Origin: an uncultured Micrococcales bacterium
GTDB taxonomy: Bacteria > Actinomycetota > Actinomycetes > Actinomycetales > Microbacteriaceae
Reading direction: 5' to 3'
Assembly: GCA_903927775.1 (NCBI GenBank)
Contig: CAIYOE010000093.1
Location: 1 to 8,233, forward strand
Length of the DNA stretch: 8,233 nucleotides
The position numbers were made by a program, and so were the translations under genes. Positions 1 through 5,980 of the stretch are shown one piece after another; the first letter of the stretch is position 1, and each line of letters starts with the position of its first letter. The notes below the pieces were generated by a model. The model did no database searches and was not told the DNA's origin. It saw only the letters and a list, made by a program, of their open reading frames with translations.

Positions 1-647
1 CTGAACTTAACATCGGTGGCGGTTTTGGAATCAACTACAAGCCGGCCGACAACGCACCAGCGGTTTCAAAGGTGGCTTTTGCAATCACCGATGCGATTGC
101 CTCGGAATGCCAAAAACTCGGCATCAAAGTTCCGGCGCTTGCCTTTGAACCAGGTCGTGCACTGGTTGGAAACTCCGGAATCACTATTTACAACGTGGGC
201 ACCATCAAGGATGTAAAAATCACCGATGGAGCCGAGCCGGCCACTCGAAAGTACGTTTCGGTCGATGGCGGCATGAGCGACAACGCTCGGCCGGCGCTTT
301 ACGACGCCGAGTACCACACGGTTTTGGCTTCGCGCACTTCTAAGGCCGCACCTGCGCTTTCGCGTGTGGTGGGCAAGCACTGCGAAAGTGGCGACATAGT
401 GGTGCTTCACGATTATCTGCCAGCCGATGTCACTCCAAACGATCTTTTGGCGGTGGCGGCCACCGGTGCCTACTGCTATTCCCTGAGCAGTAACTACAAC
501 TGGCTAACCCGACCCCCGGTGGTCGCGGTGCAAAATGGTCAGGCCAGATTAATGGTTCGCGGTGAAACCGAGGCAGACTTGTTTGCCAGAGACGTGCGCT
601 ACCAAGCGACACACTCGAGCAAAGCCTCTAGAAATGAAAAGGGTTAG
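1..647 (+). CDS. lysA: Diaminopimelate decarboxylase, 3' part (5' end outside window)
   Basis: The enzyme decarboxylates meso-2,6-diaminopimelate to L-lysine, the last step of lysine synthesis. It is a cytosolic, PLP-dependent, fold type III enzyme that works as a dimer. The reading frame is open from base 3; the N-terminal barrel with the PLP lysine lies upstream of the window. Visible landmarks in order are the glycine loop LNIGGGFGI (bases 6-32), the phosphate-binding EPGR motif (about 147-158), DGGMSDNARPALYDAEY (about 264-314), the active-site CESGD motif contributed to the neighbouring subunit (from 381) and the late aromatic segment around SNYNWLTRPP (about 490-520). These are family hallmarks, so the identity is secure. 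It ends in TAG three bases before hom, which fits a lysA-hom operon. Nothing looks broken in the visible part. Confidence 0.97.
   Translation, partial: ELNIGGGFGINYKPADNAPAVSKVAFAITDAIASECQKLGIKVPALAFEPGRALVGNSGITIYNVGTIKDVKITDGAEPATRKYVSVDGGMSDNARPALYDAEYHTVLASRTSKAAPALSRVVGKHCESGDIVVLHDYLPADVTPNDLLAVAATGAYCYSLSSNYNWLTRPPVVAVQNGQARLMVRGETEADLFARDVRYQATHSSKASRNEKG
637..643 (+). promoter_or_regulatory. Ribosome binding site for hom (TTG start)
   Basis: AAAAGGG lies inside the last codons of lysA, 7 bases before the TTG at 651. It supports TTG as the real start of hom and implies translational coupling to lysA. Confidence 0.6.
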
Positions 648-650
648 ACC

Positions 651-1967
651 TTGATCGAATATCGTCCATTGCGCGTTGCGTTGCTGGGAGCCGGCAGCGT
701 CGGCGCTCAGGTTGCCCGCCTACTAACCGAGAACAAGGTCGAACTCGCAGCCCGCGTAGGTGCCGAACTTGAGCTGGTTGGAATCGCTGTTCGCGACCTT
801 TCTGTTGAGCGTCCTGGCGTTCCAGCCCACCTACTAACCACCGATGCTGAATCGTTGATTCTAGGCGCCGACATCGTCATAGAGGTAATGGGTGGCATTG
901 AGCCAGCACGCACCTACATATTGCAGGCCCTTACCTCCGGTGCCGACGTAATCACAGCCAACAAGGCGCTGCTGGCAACCCACGGGCCAGAGATCTTTGA
1001 CTTAGCCGAGCAGGTTGGTGCTCAGCTCTACTTTGAGGCTTCGGTCGGCGGGGCGATCCCGATCATTCGTCCGTTGCGTGAGAGCCTGGCCGGCGACAAA
1101 GTAAACCGCATCATGGGAATCGTGAACGGCACCACCAACTACATTCTTGATCGCATGAATTCCACCGGCGCCAGTTTTGAATCCGCACTCCAAGAAGCCC
1201 AGGATTTGGGCTATGCCGAAGCAGACCCTACCGCCGACATAGAGGCATACGACGCAGCTCAGAAGGCCGCGATTTTGGCGTCGTTGGCTTTCCACACCGA
1301 GGTCCCGCTAGAAAAGGTATACCGCGAGGGCATCACCAAGATCACTCAGGCTCAGATGGAGGCGGCCCGCCGCGACGGACTGGTAATCAAGCTTCTGGCC
1401 ATTTGTGAAAAAATTGCCGCCACAGAGACCGAGCCCGAGGGAATCTCCGTTCGTGTTTATCCCGCGCTGATTCCGTTGGAGCACCCGCTTGCCTCGGTGC
1501 GCGGAGCCTTCAACGCCGTTTTCGTAGAAGCCGAGGCCGCCGGGCAGCTCATGTTTTACGGGGCAGGCGCCGGTGGAACTCAAACTGCTTCGGCAATTCT
1601 GGGAGACCTGGTTTCCGCCGCTAAGCGTCATGTGGCTGGTGGCCCTGGCCTTGCTGACTCAGTTCACGCCGAGTTCGAGACCCTGGGAATCGATCGCGTT
1701 TTCACCCAGTACCAGATCACCATCGAGGTCACCGACCAGCCGGGTGTATTGGCTCAGGTCGCGAACATTTTCTCGGCTCACGGTGTCTCTATCGAAACGG
1801 TCGAACAAATGGCGCGTGTGCGCGACGGCAAGCGCACCGGCACCGCTACCCTCGAGGTAGGAACTCACCGCGCCACCGATGCCGCTTTGTCCACTGTTGT
1901 CGAGGTTCTACGCGCTACCGATGCCGTAGAGGAAATCACCTCTGTAATCCGAGTAGAAGGAGTCTAA
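651..1967 (+). CDS. hom: Homoserine dehydrogenase with C-terminal ACT domain
   Basis: It reduces aspartate 4-semialdehyde to homoserine with NAD(P)H, at the branch toward threonine and methionine. It has 438 residues, the normal length for the monofunctional Gram-positive type (no aspartokinase fusion). The Rossmann domain begins at once with the GAGSVG dinucleotide loop (13-18). TANKALL (102-108) carries Lys105. The family signature GIVNGTTNYILDRM (156-169) is followed by LGYAEADPTADIEAYDAAQK, with Asp201 and Lys205 matching the catalytic Asp/Lys pair known in the family. Residues about 354-435 form an ACT domain (YQITIEVTDQPGVLAQVANI), which in relatives mediates threonine feedback inhibition; that regulation is inferred here. 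The TTG start is chosen because of the ribosome site just upstream and because it places the Rossmann strand at the usual N-terminal distance. It sits 3 bases after lysA and 1 base before thrC. Confidence 0.97.
   Translation: MIEYRPLRVALLGAGSVGAQVARLLTENKVELAARVGAELELVGIAVRDLSVERPGVPAHLLTTDAESLILGADIVIEVMGGIEPARTYILQALTSGADVITANKALLATHGPEIFDLAEQVGAQLYFEASVGGAIPIIRPLRESLAGDKVNRIMGIVNGTTNYILDRMNSTGASFESALQEAQDLGYAEADPTADIEAYDAAQKAAILASLAFHTEVPLEKVYREGITKITQAQMEAARRDGLVIKLLAICEKIAATETEPEGISVRVYPALIPLEHPLASVRGAFNAVFVEAEAAGQLMFYGAGAGGTQTASAILGDLVSAAKRHVAGGPGLADSVHAEFETLGIDRVFTQYQITIEVTDQPGVLAQVANIFSAHGVSIETVEQMARVRDGKRTGTATLEVGTHRATDAALSTVVEVLRATDAVEEITSVIRVEGV
1955..1962 (+). promoter_or_regulatory. 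Strong ribosome binding site for thrC (TTG start)
   Basis: AGAAGGAG lies in the last codons of hom, 6 bases before the TTG at 1969. It is one of the two best Shine-Dalgarno matches in the window and settles the TTG start, which follows the hom TAA by a single base. Confidence 0.75.
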
Positions 1968-1968
1968 G

Positions 1969-3042
1969 TTGGCTCATCAATGGCGCGGGGTTATCCGCGA
2001 ATACTTTGACCGCCTAGATGTCACCTCAGACACCCCAATCATTACCCTGGGCGAGGGCGGAACTCCTTTGGTTCCGGCTCAGGCTCTTGCCAACCTGCTT
2101 GGCGCAGAGGCCGTTTGGCTAAAGTTCGAGGGCATGAACCCTACCGGTTCCTTCAAGGACCGCGGAATGACCATGGCCGTTTCCAAGGCCGTGGGTCACG
2201 GAGCCAAGGCAGTAATCTGTGCTTCTACCGGAAACACCTCGGCCTCGGCTGCCGCCTATGCCGCACAAGCCGGTATCAAGAGCGTTGTGTTGATTCCAGA
2301 GGGAAAGATTTCATTGGGCAAGCTCAGCCAAGCGGTGGCTCATAAGGCCGAAATTCTGCAAGTTCAGGGCAACTTCGACGACTGCCTGATTCTGGCTCGA
2401 GACTTGGCAGAGAACTATGCCGTTCACCTGGTGAACTCGGTAAACCCAGACCGTATCGAGGGCCAGAAGACCGGCGCGTTCGAGGTTGTCGAGGCGCTTG
2501 GTTTCGCTCCGGACATCCATGCTCTTCCGGTTGGAAACGCCGGAAACTACTCTGCCTACTTCAAGGGTTACTCGGAGGACCGCGCCGCGGGAACAATTAA
2601 GCACCTGCCACAGATGTGGGGTTTCCAGGCCGAGGGCTCGGCTCCTTTCACCGTGGGTCACCCGGTTGCTAACCCAGAAACCATTGCCACCGCTATCCGT
2701 ATCGGAAACCCGGCCTCCTGGGATCTAGCTTTGAACGCCCGCGAGGTATCGGGTGGTCGCTTTGGCGCAGTCTCAGACGCCGACATCCTTTGGATGCACC
2801 GTTTCTTGTCTCAAGAGGTTGGCGTTTTCGTTGAGCCTTCTTCGGCTACCGGAGCCGCTGGTCTTTACAAGAGCCAGCGACAGGGCGAAAAATTTGCCGG
2901 AAAAAAGATTGTGGTTACAGTTACCGGTCATGGCCTAAAGGACCCGATGTGGGCCCTAAAGGACGTAAATGGAAACGACATCCAGCCGCAGAGCGTCTCT
3001 AAGAATGCCGCCGAAGTAGCAGAGCGTCTAGGTCTGGCCTAA
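1969..3042 (+). CDS. thrC: Threonine synthase
   Basis: It converts O-phosphohomoserine to L-threonine and phosphate, the final step of threonine synthesis, in the cytosol with PLP (fold type II). The protein has 357 residues, typical of the short actinobacterial class, which lacks the long N-terminal domain of the E. coli/yeast type. Motifs seen are LGEGGTPL (27-34), FEGMNPTGSFKDRGM (53-67) with Lys63 as the predicted PLP Schiff-base lysine, STGNTSASAAAYAAQAG (86-102) for substrate binding, the PLP-phosphate loop PVGNAGNYSAY (187-197), EPSSATGAAGL (289-299) and TVTGHGLKD (317-325). It starts at TTG with a strong ribosome site and ends 7 bases before thrB. Being placed between hom and thrB, before the kinase that makes its substrate, is the usual actinobacterial order. 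Confidence 0.97.
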   Translation: MAHQWRGVIREYFDRLDVTSDTPIITLGEGGTPLVPAQALANLLGAEAVWLKFEGMNPTGSFKDRGMTMAVSKAVGHGAKAVICASTGNTSASAAAYAAQAGIKSVVLIPEGKISLGKLSQAVAHKAEILQVQGNFDDCLILARDLAENYAVHLVNSVNPDRIEGQKTGAFEVVEALGFAPDIHALPVGNAGNYSAYFKGYSEDRAAGTIKHLPQMWGFQAEGSAPFTVGHPVANPETIATAIRIGNPASWDLALNAREVSGGRFGAVSDADILWMHRFLSQEVGVFVEPSSATGAAGLYKSQRQGEKFAGKKIVVTVTGHGLKDPMWALKDVNGNDIQPQSVSKNAAEVAERLGLA

Positions 3043-3049
3043 GAAACAA

Positions 3050-4024
3050 ATGTCTGGCTCCCACATGTCTAACTCGGTTTCCTCGACCCCGAATTTGGTT
3101 GGTCGCAAAGTTGTGGTGCACGTGCCCGCAACCAGTGCCAACTTGGGACCGGGTTTCGACACCCTGGGCATGGCGCTGTCCTTCTATGATGAGCTAATCG
3201 TGGAGGCAGTAGCGGGCAGTGACGTAGTGGTGGAGGTGCTTGGGGAAGGTGCCGGAGACGTGCCAACTGACCGGAACAACCTCGTGGTCAAGTGCATCGA
3301 TTACACCTTTAAGCACTATGGCCAAACCATGCCTGGACTCAAGCTCACCGCCCACAACCGTATTCCACATGGTCGCGGCATGGGCTCAAGCGGAGCCGCG
3401 GTGGTCGCGGGAATCATGGCGGCCAAGGGTTTGCTCGAGGACGTGGTCAAAATGACCCAGGCGGACCTGCTGCAGATTGCCACAGAGCTCGAAGGCCACC
3501 CCGACAACGTTGCACCAGCCCTTTTTGGCGGTCTCACCATCGCCTGGCAGGATGCAAGCGGCCCGCGTCACAAGAAGTTATTTGTTCACCGCGGTGTCTC
3601 GCCGCTGGTTCTGGTTCCAAGTTTCCAGGTCAGCACCAAGTTGGCTCGTTCGCTGCAACCAGATGCCGTACCTCATGAAGACGCTGTCTTCAACGTTTCG
3701 CGCTCAGCCCTGCTGATCGCAGCTCTGACTCAGAGCCCAGAACTTCTGCTAGACGCTACCGAGGACAGGTTGCACCAAAACTACCGAGCCTCGGCTATGC
3801 CAAAAACCGACCAGCTGGTCCAGGCGCTCAGGGAACAGGGCCACGCGGCAGTGGTCTCGGGTGCAGGCCCATCGGTGTTGGTTTTGGCTAGCGATCCAGC
3901 AGAACGCCTAGAAGCCGCCAAGTTCGTGGCCGAGCAATTCCCAGAATGGAAGGCTCTGCTGTTGGCTGTCGACTTTAAAGGTGCTACAGTGGGGGTACAC
4001 CACAAAGACGACGCGGGTTTTTAG
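3050..4024 (+). CDS. thrB: Homoserine kinase (GHMP family)
   Basis: It phosphorylates homoserine with ATP to O-phosphohomoserine, the substrate of ThrC. It has 324 residues, close to the family norm. GHMP motifs seen are VPATSANLGPGFDTLG (25-40), the ATP-binding loop PHGRGMGSSGAAVVAG (106-121), ELEGHPDNVAPALFGG (146-161) and the C-terminal glycine motif VVSGAGPSVLVL (268-279). In the ATP loop a Gly follows GSS where Ala or Ser is common, a mild change. The start is the least certain in the window. ATG 3050 has only a weak purine stretch upstream (around 3041-3046), and a second in-frame ATG at 3065 has no ribosome site. Both lie before the first conserved strand, so function is unaffected. 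Translation is probably coupled to thrC, which stops 7 bases upstream. The last 60 bases appear to hold the rho promoter. Confidence 0.96.
   Translation: MSGSHMSNSVSSTPNLVGRKVVVHVPATSANLGPGFDTLGMALSFYDELIVEAVAGSDVVVEVLGEGAGDVPTDRNNLVVKCIDYTFKHYGQTMPGLKLTAHNRIPHGRGMGSSGAAVVAGIMAAKGLLEDVVKMTQADLLQIATELEGHPDNVAPALFGGLTIAWQDASGPRHKKLFVHRGVSPLVLVPSFQVSTKLARSLQPDAVPHEDAVFNVSRSALLIAALTQSPELLLDATEDRLHQNYRASAMPKTDQLVQALREQGHAAVVSGAGPSVLVLASDPAERLEAAKFVAEQFPEWKALLLAVDFKGATVGVHHKDDAGF
3962..3990 (+). promoter_or_regulatory. Candidate sigma-70-type promoter for rho, inside the end of thrB
   Basis: TTGGCT (3962-3967) and TACAGT (3985-3990) are separated by exactly 17 bases. A TG one base before the -10 (3982-3983) makes an extended -10. 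Each hexamer matches four of six consensus bases. Transcription would start near 3997, giving a leader of about 190 bases before the rho ATG. This is a pattern match only. Confidence 0.45.
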
Positions 4025-4028
4025 CGTT

Positions 4029-4053
4029 CGGTAGAAGGTAAGTTCTTTTACCG
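4029..4053 (+). repeat. Leader stem-loop 1 (just after thrB stop)
   Basis: The 10-base arm CGGTAGAAGG (4029-4038) pairs with TCTTTTACCG (4044-4053) around a 5-base loop. Eight pairs are Watson-Crick and two are G-U in RNA. It starts 5 bases after the thrB stop. The following bases (CAGAATTCTTTG) are only mildly T-rich, so it may protect or mark the 3' end of the thr operon mRNA, or be a weak terminator. Confidence 0.5.
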
Positions 4054-4071
4054 CAGAATTCTTTGCAAACG

Positions 4072-4103
4072 GTGGAATCCTCGCAAAAACATTGCGATTC
4101 CGC
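4072..4103 (+). repeat. Leader stem-loop 2 (bulged)
   Basis: Outer arms GTGGAATC (4072-4079) and GATTCCGC (4096-4103) pair over 8 positions, one a G-U. After a 3-base bulge (CTC, 4080-4082), GCAA (4083-4086) pairs with TTGC (4092-4095), closing the A-rich loop AAACA. Twelve pairs in total make it one of the two strongest stems in the leader. Confidence 0.5.
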
Positions 4104-4119
4104 GCGACAAAAGTCGTGT
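4102..4119 (+). repeat. Leader stem-loop 3 (overlaps stem-loop 2)
   Basis: The core CGAC-AAAA-GTCG (4105-4116) extends outward to seven pairs (4102-4108 with 4113-4119), two of them G-U. It uses bases 4102-4103, which also close stem 2, so the full forms of stems 2 and 3 exclude each other. Confidence 0.4.
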
Positions 4120-4123
4120 TAGC

Positions 4124-4151
4124 GGCGGTATCCAACAGGAATAAGACCGCC
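4124..4151 (+). repeat. Leader stem-loop 4 (GC-rich, upstream of rho ribosome site)
   Basis: A perfect 6-base GC-rich stem, GGCGGT (4124-4129) with ACCGCC (4146-4151), encloses an inner TCC-AACA-GGA hairpin (4131-4140) across an asymmetric internal loop. It ends 13 bases before the purine-rich ribosome site. It is followed by CAGAAAAACTCC rather than a T-run, so it is not an intrinsic terminator on this strand. Confidence 0.5.
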
Positions 4152-4164
4152 TCAGAAAAACTCC

Positions 4165-4173
4165 GGAAGAGAG
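4165..4173 (+). promoter_or_regulatory. Ribosome binding site for rho
   Basis: GGAAGAGAG is the only purine-rich Shine-Dalgarno-like stretch before the ATG at 4187. The 13-base spacing is longer than usual, and the spacer is A-rich and free of obvious structure. Confidence 0.5.
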
Positions 4174-4186
4174 TAATCAAACAAAA

Positions 4187-5980
4187 ATGGACGAGATCCA
4201 GACCGAAAAGCCGGTGCGCCGTAGCCGCCGCGTAACTTCAGACTCCGCTGCAACCGCAGCACCAACCACCTCGGCTCCAGCCAGCGCCAGCGGCAACGAC
4301 TCCGGCGAGGCAACCGCTGCAAAGCGCACTCGAAAGCCAAAGGCAGAGGCAGCGAGCGACTCCGCTCCGGCAGCAGCTTCGGCTCCTGCAGAGCGCGCCG
4401 AGCGTGCACCACGCGCCGAGAGTGGCGAAGAGCGTGCTCCTCGTGCCGAGCGCGCCGAGGGCGAAGGCCAACAGCGCGCCGAGGGCGAAGGTCAGCCTCG
4501 CGGCGACCGCCCAGAGCGAGGCAACAATCGCAACCGTAACCGCAACGGGCGCAACCGTAACGGTGGCGAGCGCAGCGAAACCAACGGCGAGCAGGGTGAA
4601 CGCCCAGAGCGCACTCACGACGTCGAGCGCGAAGAACGCCAGGACAACGACCGCCCACAGCGTCAAAACAACGGCAACAATGGTGGCAACCGCGACCGTA
4701 ACGACCGCGACTTCGATGACCGTGGCGGTCGCAATCGCAACCGCAACCGTTACCGCGACCGCGACCGTCGTCGCGGCGGAAACGGTGGGAACGGTTACGA
4801 CGAGGCCGAGCCAGAGATTTCGCCAGACGATGTCCTAGTTCCGGTAGCCGGAATCCTAGACGTGCTAGACAACTACGCTTTCGTTCGCACCAGCGGTTAC
4901 CTACCTGGACCAAACGACGTCTACGTTTCGCTCAACCAGGTCAAGAAGTACTCGCTTCGAAAGGGAGACGCCGTCGTTGGCGCTATCCGCCAGCCACGCG
5001 AGAACGGCGACCAGAGCCGCCAGAAGTTCAACGCGATTGTCCGCATCGACAGCATCAATGGACTTACTCAGGAGCAGGCAGCTGCCCGCGTTGAATTCGG
5101 CAAGCTGACTCCGCTATACCCTCAGAGCCGCCTTCGTCTCGAGACCGAACCAAACAAGCTCAGCACTCGAATCATCGACTTGGTTGCTCCAATCGGTAAG
5201 GGTCAGCGTGGCCTAATTGTTTCGCCTCCAAAGGCAGGTAAGACCCTGGTTCTCCAGGCAATTGCAAACTCGATCGCCAAGAACAACCCAGAGGTTCACC
5301 TCATGGTGGTTTTGGTAGACGAGCGCCCAGAAGAAGTTACCGACATGCAGCGCACCGTAAAGGGTGAGGTAATTGCCTCTACCTTCGACCGTCCGGCAGA
5401 AGACCACACCACCGTGGCAGAGCTAGCTATCGAGCGCGCCAAGCGTCTGGTAGAGCTAGGCCACGACGTAGTTGTGCTACTCGACTCGATTACTCGTCTG
5501 GGCCGTGCCTATAACCTGAGCGCACCTGCCTCGGGCCGAATCCTTTCGGGCGGTGTCGACTCGTCGGCTCTTTACCCACCTAAGCGCTTCTTTGGTGCCG
5601 CACGAAACATCGAGGACGGCGGCTCGCTGACCATCCTTGCCACCGCGCTGGTAGAAACCGGATCCAAGATGGACGAGGTTATCTTCGAAGAGTTCAAGGG
5701 AACCGGAAACATGGAGCTTCGTCTGAGCCGCAACCTGGCCGACAAGCGCATCTTCCCAGCCGTAGACGTGAACGCATCGGGTACCCGCCGCGAAGAAATG
5801 CTAATGAGCCCAGACGAGACCAAGATCATTTGGAAGCTTCGTCGTGCCCTGGCAGGTCTAGAGCAACAGCAGGCGCTGGAGCTAGTTCTTAGCCGCCTCA
5901 AGGAAACCAGCAGCAACGTTGAGTTCCTAATGCAGGTTCAGAAGAGCATGCCGGTTCCTTCTGGCAGCGACTCCGAATAA
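4187..5980 (+). CDS. rho: Transcription termination factor Rho with long low-complexity N-terminus
   Basis: Rho is a hexameric RNA-dependent ATPase/helicase that ends transcription. The 597-residue protein is far longer than E. coli Rho (419). Residues 1-110 are Ala/Glu/Arg-rich and 111-205 are Arg/Asn/Asp/Gly-rich, both apparently disordered. The OB-fold RNA-binding domain follows (about 216-292), with Tyr230, Phe232, Arg234, Tyr246 and Phe281 aligning with the primary RNA-site residues of E. coli Rho. The RecA-like motor has Walker A PPKAGKT (347-353, Lys352), VDERPEEV (377-384), Walker B VVVLLDS with Asp433, the Q-loop region around LSGGVDSSALYPPKR (453-467) and the R-loop FKGTGNMEL (503-511), all intact. 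The usual Rho_N helical bundle before the insert is not visible, and an in-frame stop at 4142-4144 excludes a missed upstream start. The ATG at 4187 is the best start. The gene probably has its own promoter and leader. Confidence 0.97.
   Translation: MDEIQTEKPVRRSRRVTSDSAATAAPTTSAPASASGNDSGEATAAKRTRKPKAEAASDSAPAAASAPAERAERAPRAESGEERAPRAERAEGEGQQRAEGEGQPRGDRPERGNNRNRNRNGRNRNGGERSETNGEQGERPERTHDVEREERQDNDRPQRQNNGNNGGNRDRNDRDFDDRGGRNRNRNRYRDRDRRRGGNGGNGYDEAEPEISPDDVLVPVAGILDVLDNYAFVRTSGYLPGPNDVYVSLNQVKKYSLRKGDAVVGAIRQPRENGDQSRQKFNAIVRIDSINGLTQEQAAARVEFGKLTPLYPQSRLRLETEPNKLSTRIIDLVAPIGKGQRGLIVSPPKAGKTLVLQAIANSIAKNNPEVHLMVVLVDERPEEVTDMQRTVKGEVIASTFDRPAEDHTTVAELAIERAKRLVELGHDVVVLLDSITRLGRAYNLSAPASGRILSGGVDSSALYPPKRFFGAARNIEDGGSLTILATALVETGSKMDEVIFEEFKGTGNMELRLSRNLADKRIFPAVDVNASGTRREEMLMSPDETKIIWKLRRALAGLEQQQALELVLSRLKETSSNVEFLMQVQKSMPVPSGSDSE
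4451..4498 (+). repeat. Two-copy 24-base in-frame repeat in rho
   Basis: A 20-base core beginning CGCGCCGAGGGC occurs at 4451 and again at 4475 with one mismatch, a period of 24 bases. It encodes RAEGEGQQ then RAEGEGQP (residues 89-104). The near-identity at DNA level suggests a recent slippage duplication inside the disordered N-terminus. Confidence 0.75.
4529..4561 (+). repeat. Hexamer repeat CGYAAC encoding Arg-Asn dipeptides in rho
   Basis: Five CGCAAC/CGTAAC hexamers, with one GGG codon inserted (4547-4549), encode RNRNRN-G-RNRN (residues 115-125). They are part of the Arg/Asn-rich insert. Confidence 0.7.
4730..4765 (+). repeat. Second hexamer repeat in rho, Arg-Asn then Arg-Asp
   Basis: Six hexamers of the form CGN-NAY encode RNRNRNRYRDRD (residues 182-193), followed by Arg and Gly residues up to the OB fold. 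Purine-rich codons are read in a fixed alternation of a basic residue with Asn, Tyr or Asp. Confidence 0.7.

Larger units (their letters stand above)
4025..4186 (+). promoter_or_regulatory. Structured 5' leader of rho (four stem-loops)
   Basis: This 162-base stretch between thrB and rho is the longest non-coding region here, while the other gaps are 1 to 57 bases. It holds four successive inverted repeats filling 4029-4151, then an A-rich unpaired-looking stretch with the rho ribosome site. No long T-run follows any stem, so none is a clear intrinsic terminator. An in-frame TAA at 4142-4144 shows that rho coding does not extend into it. A GTG-initiated frame (4072-4122, 16 codons) exists but has no ribosome site. 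The architecture suggests a cis-acting regulatory leader, possibly for Rho autoregulation, which is known for rho in E. coli. I do not recognise it as a named RNA family. Confidence 0.5.

Noticed and set aside
4018..4022. T-run at the end of thrB as an intrinsic terminator tail
   Set aside because: No stable stem lies immediately upstream; the nearest pairing (3989-4003) ends about 15 bases earlier, and the run falls on Phe/stop codons.
4072..4122. GTG-initiated 16-codon upstream frame in the rho leader
   Set aside because: It has no Shine-Dalgarno sequence, and its bases are accounted for by stem-loops 2 and 3. Kept only as a remote possibility for a leader peptide.
3908..4180. A minus-strand open frame of 90 codons spanning the thrB end and rho leader
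   Set aside because: It has no recognisable product and no ribosome site, and it crosses the inverted repeats; the leader's stems explain the region better.
4116..4235. GTG-initiated basic frame of 39 codons overlapping the rho start
   Set aside because: No ribosome site precedes it, and the overlap with the rho start in another frame looks accidental.
4152..4913. A 253-codon open frame on the minus strand opposite the start of rho
   Set aside because: It is a shadow of the repetitive Arg/Asn codons of rho: the translation is monotonous Arg/Cys/Gly-rich sequence with no domain and no credible ribosome site, and the rho frame is certain.
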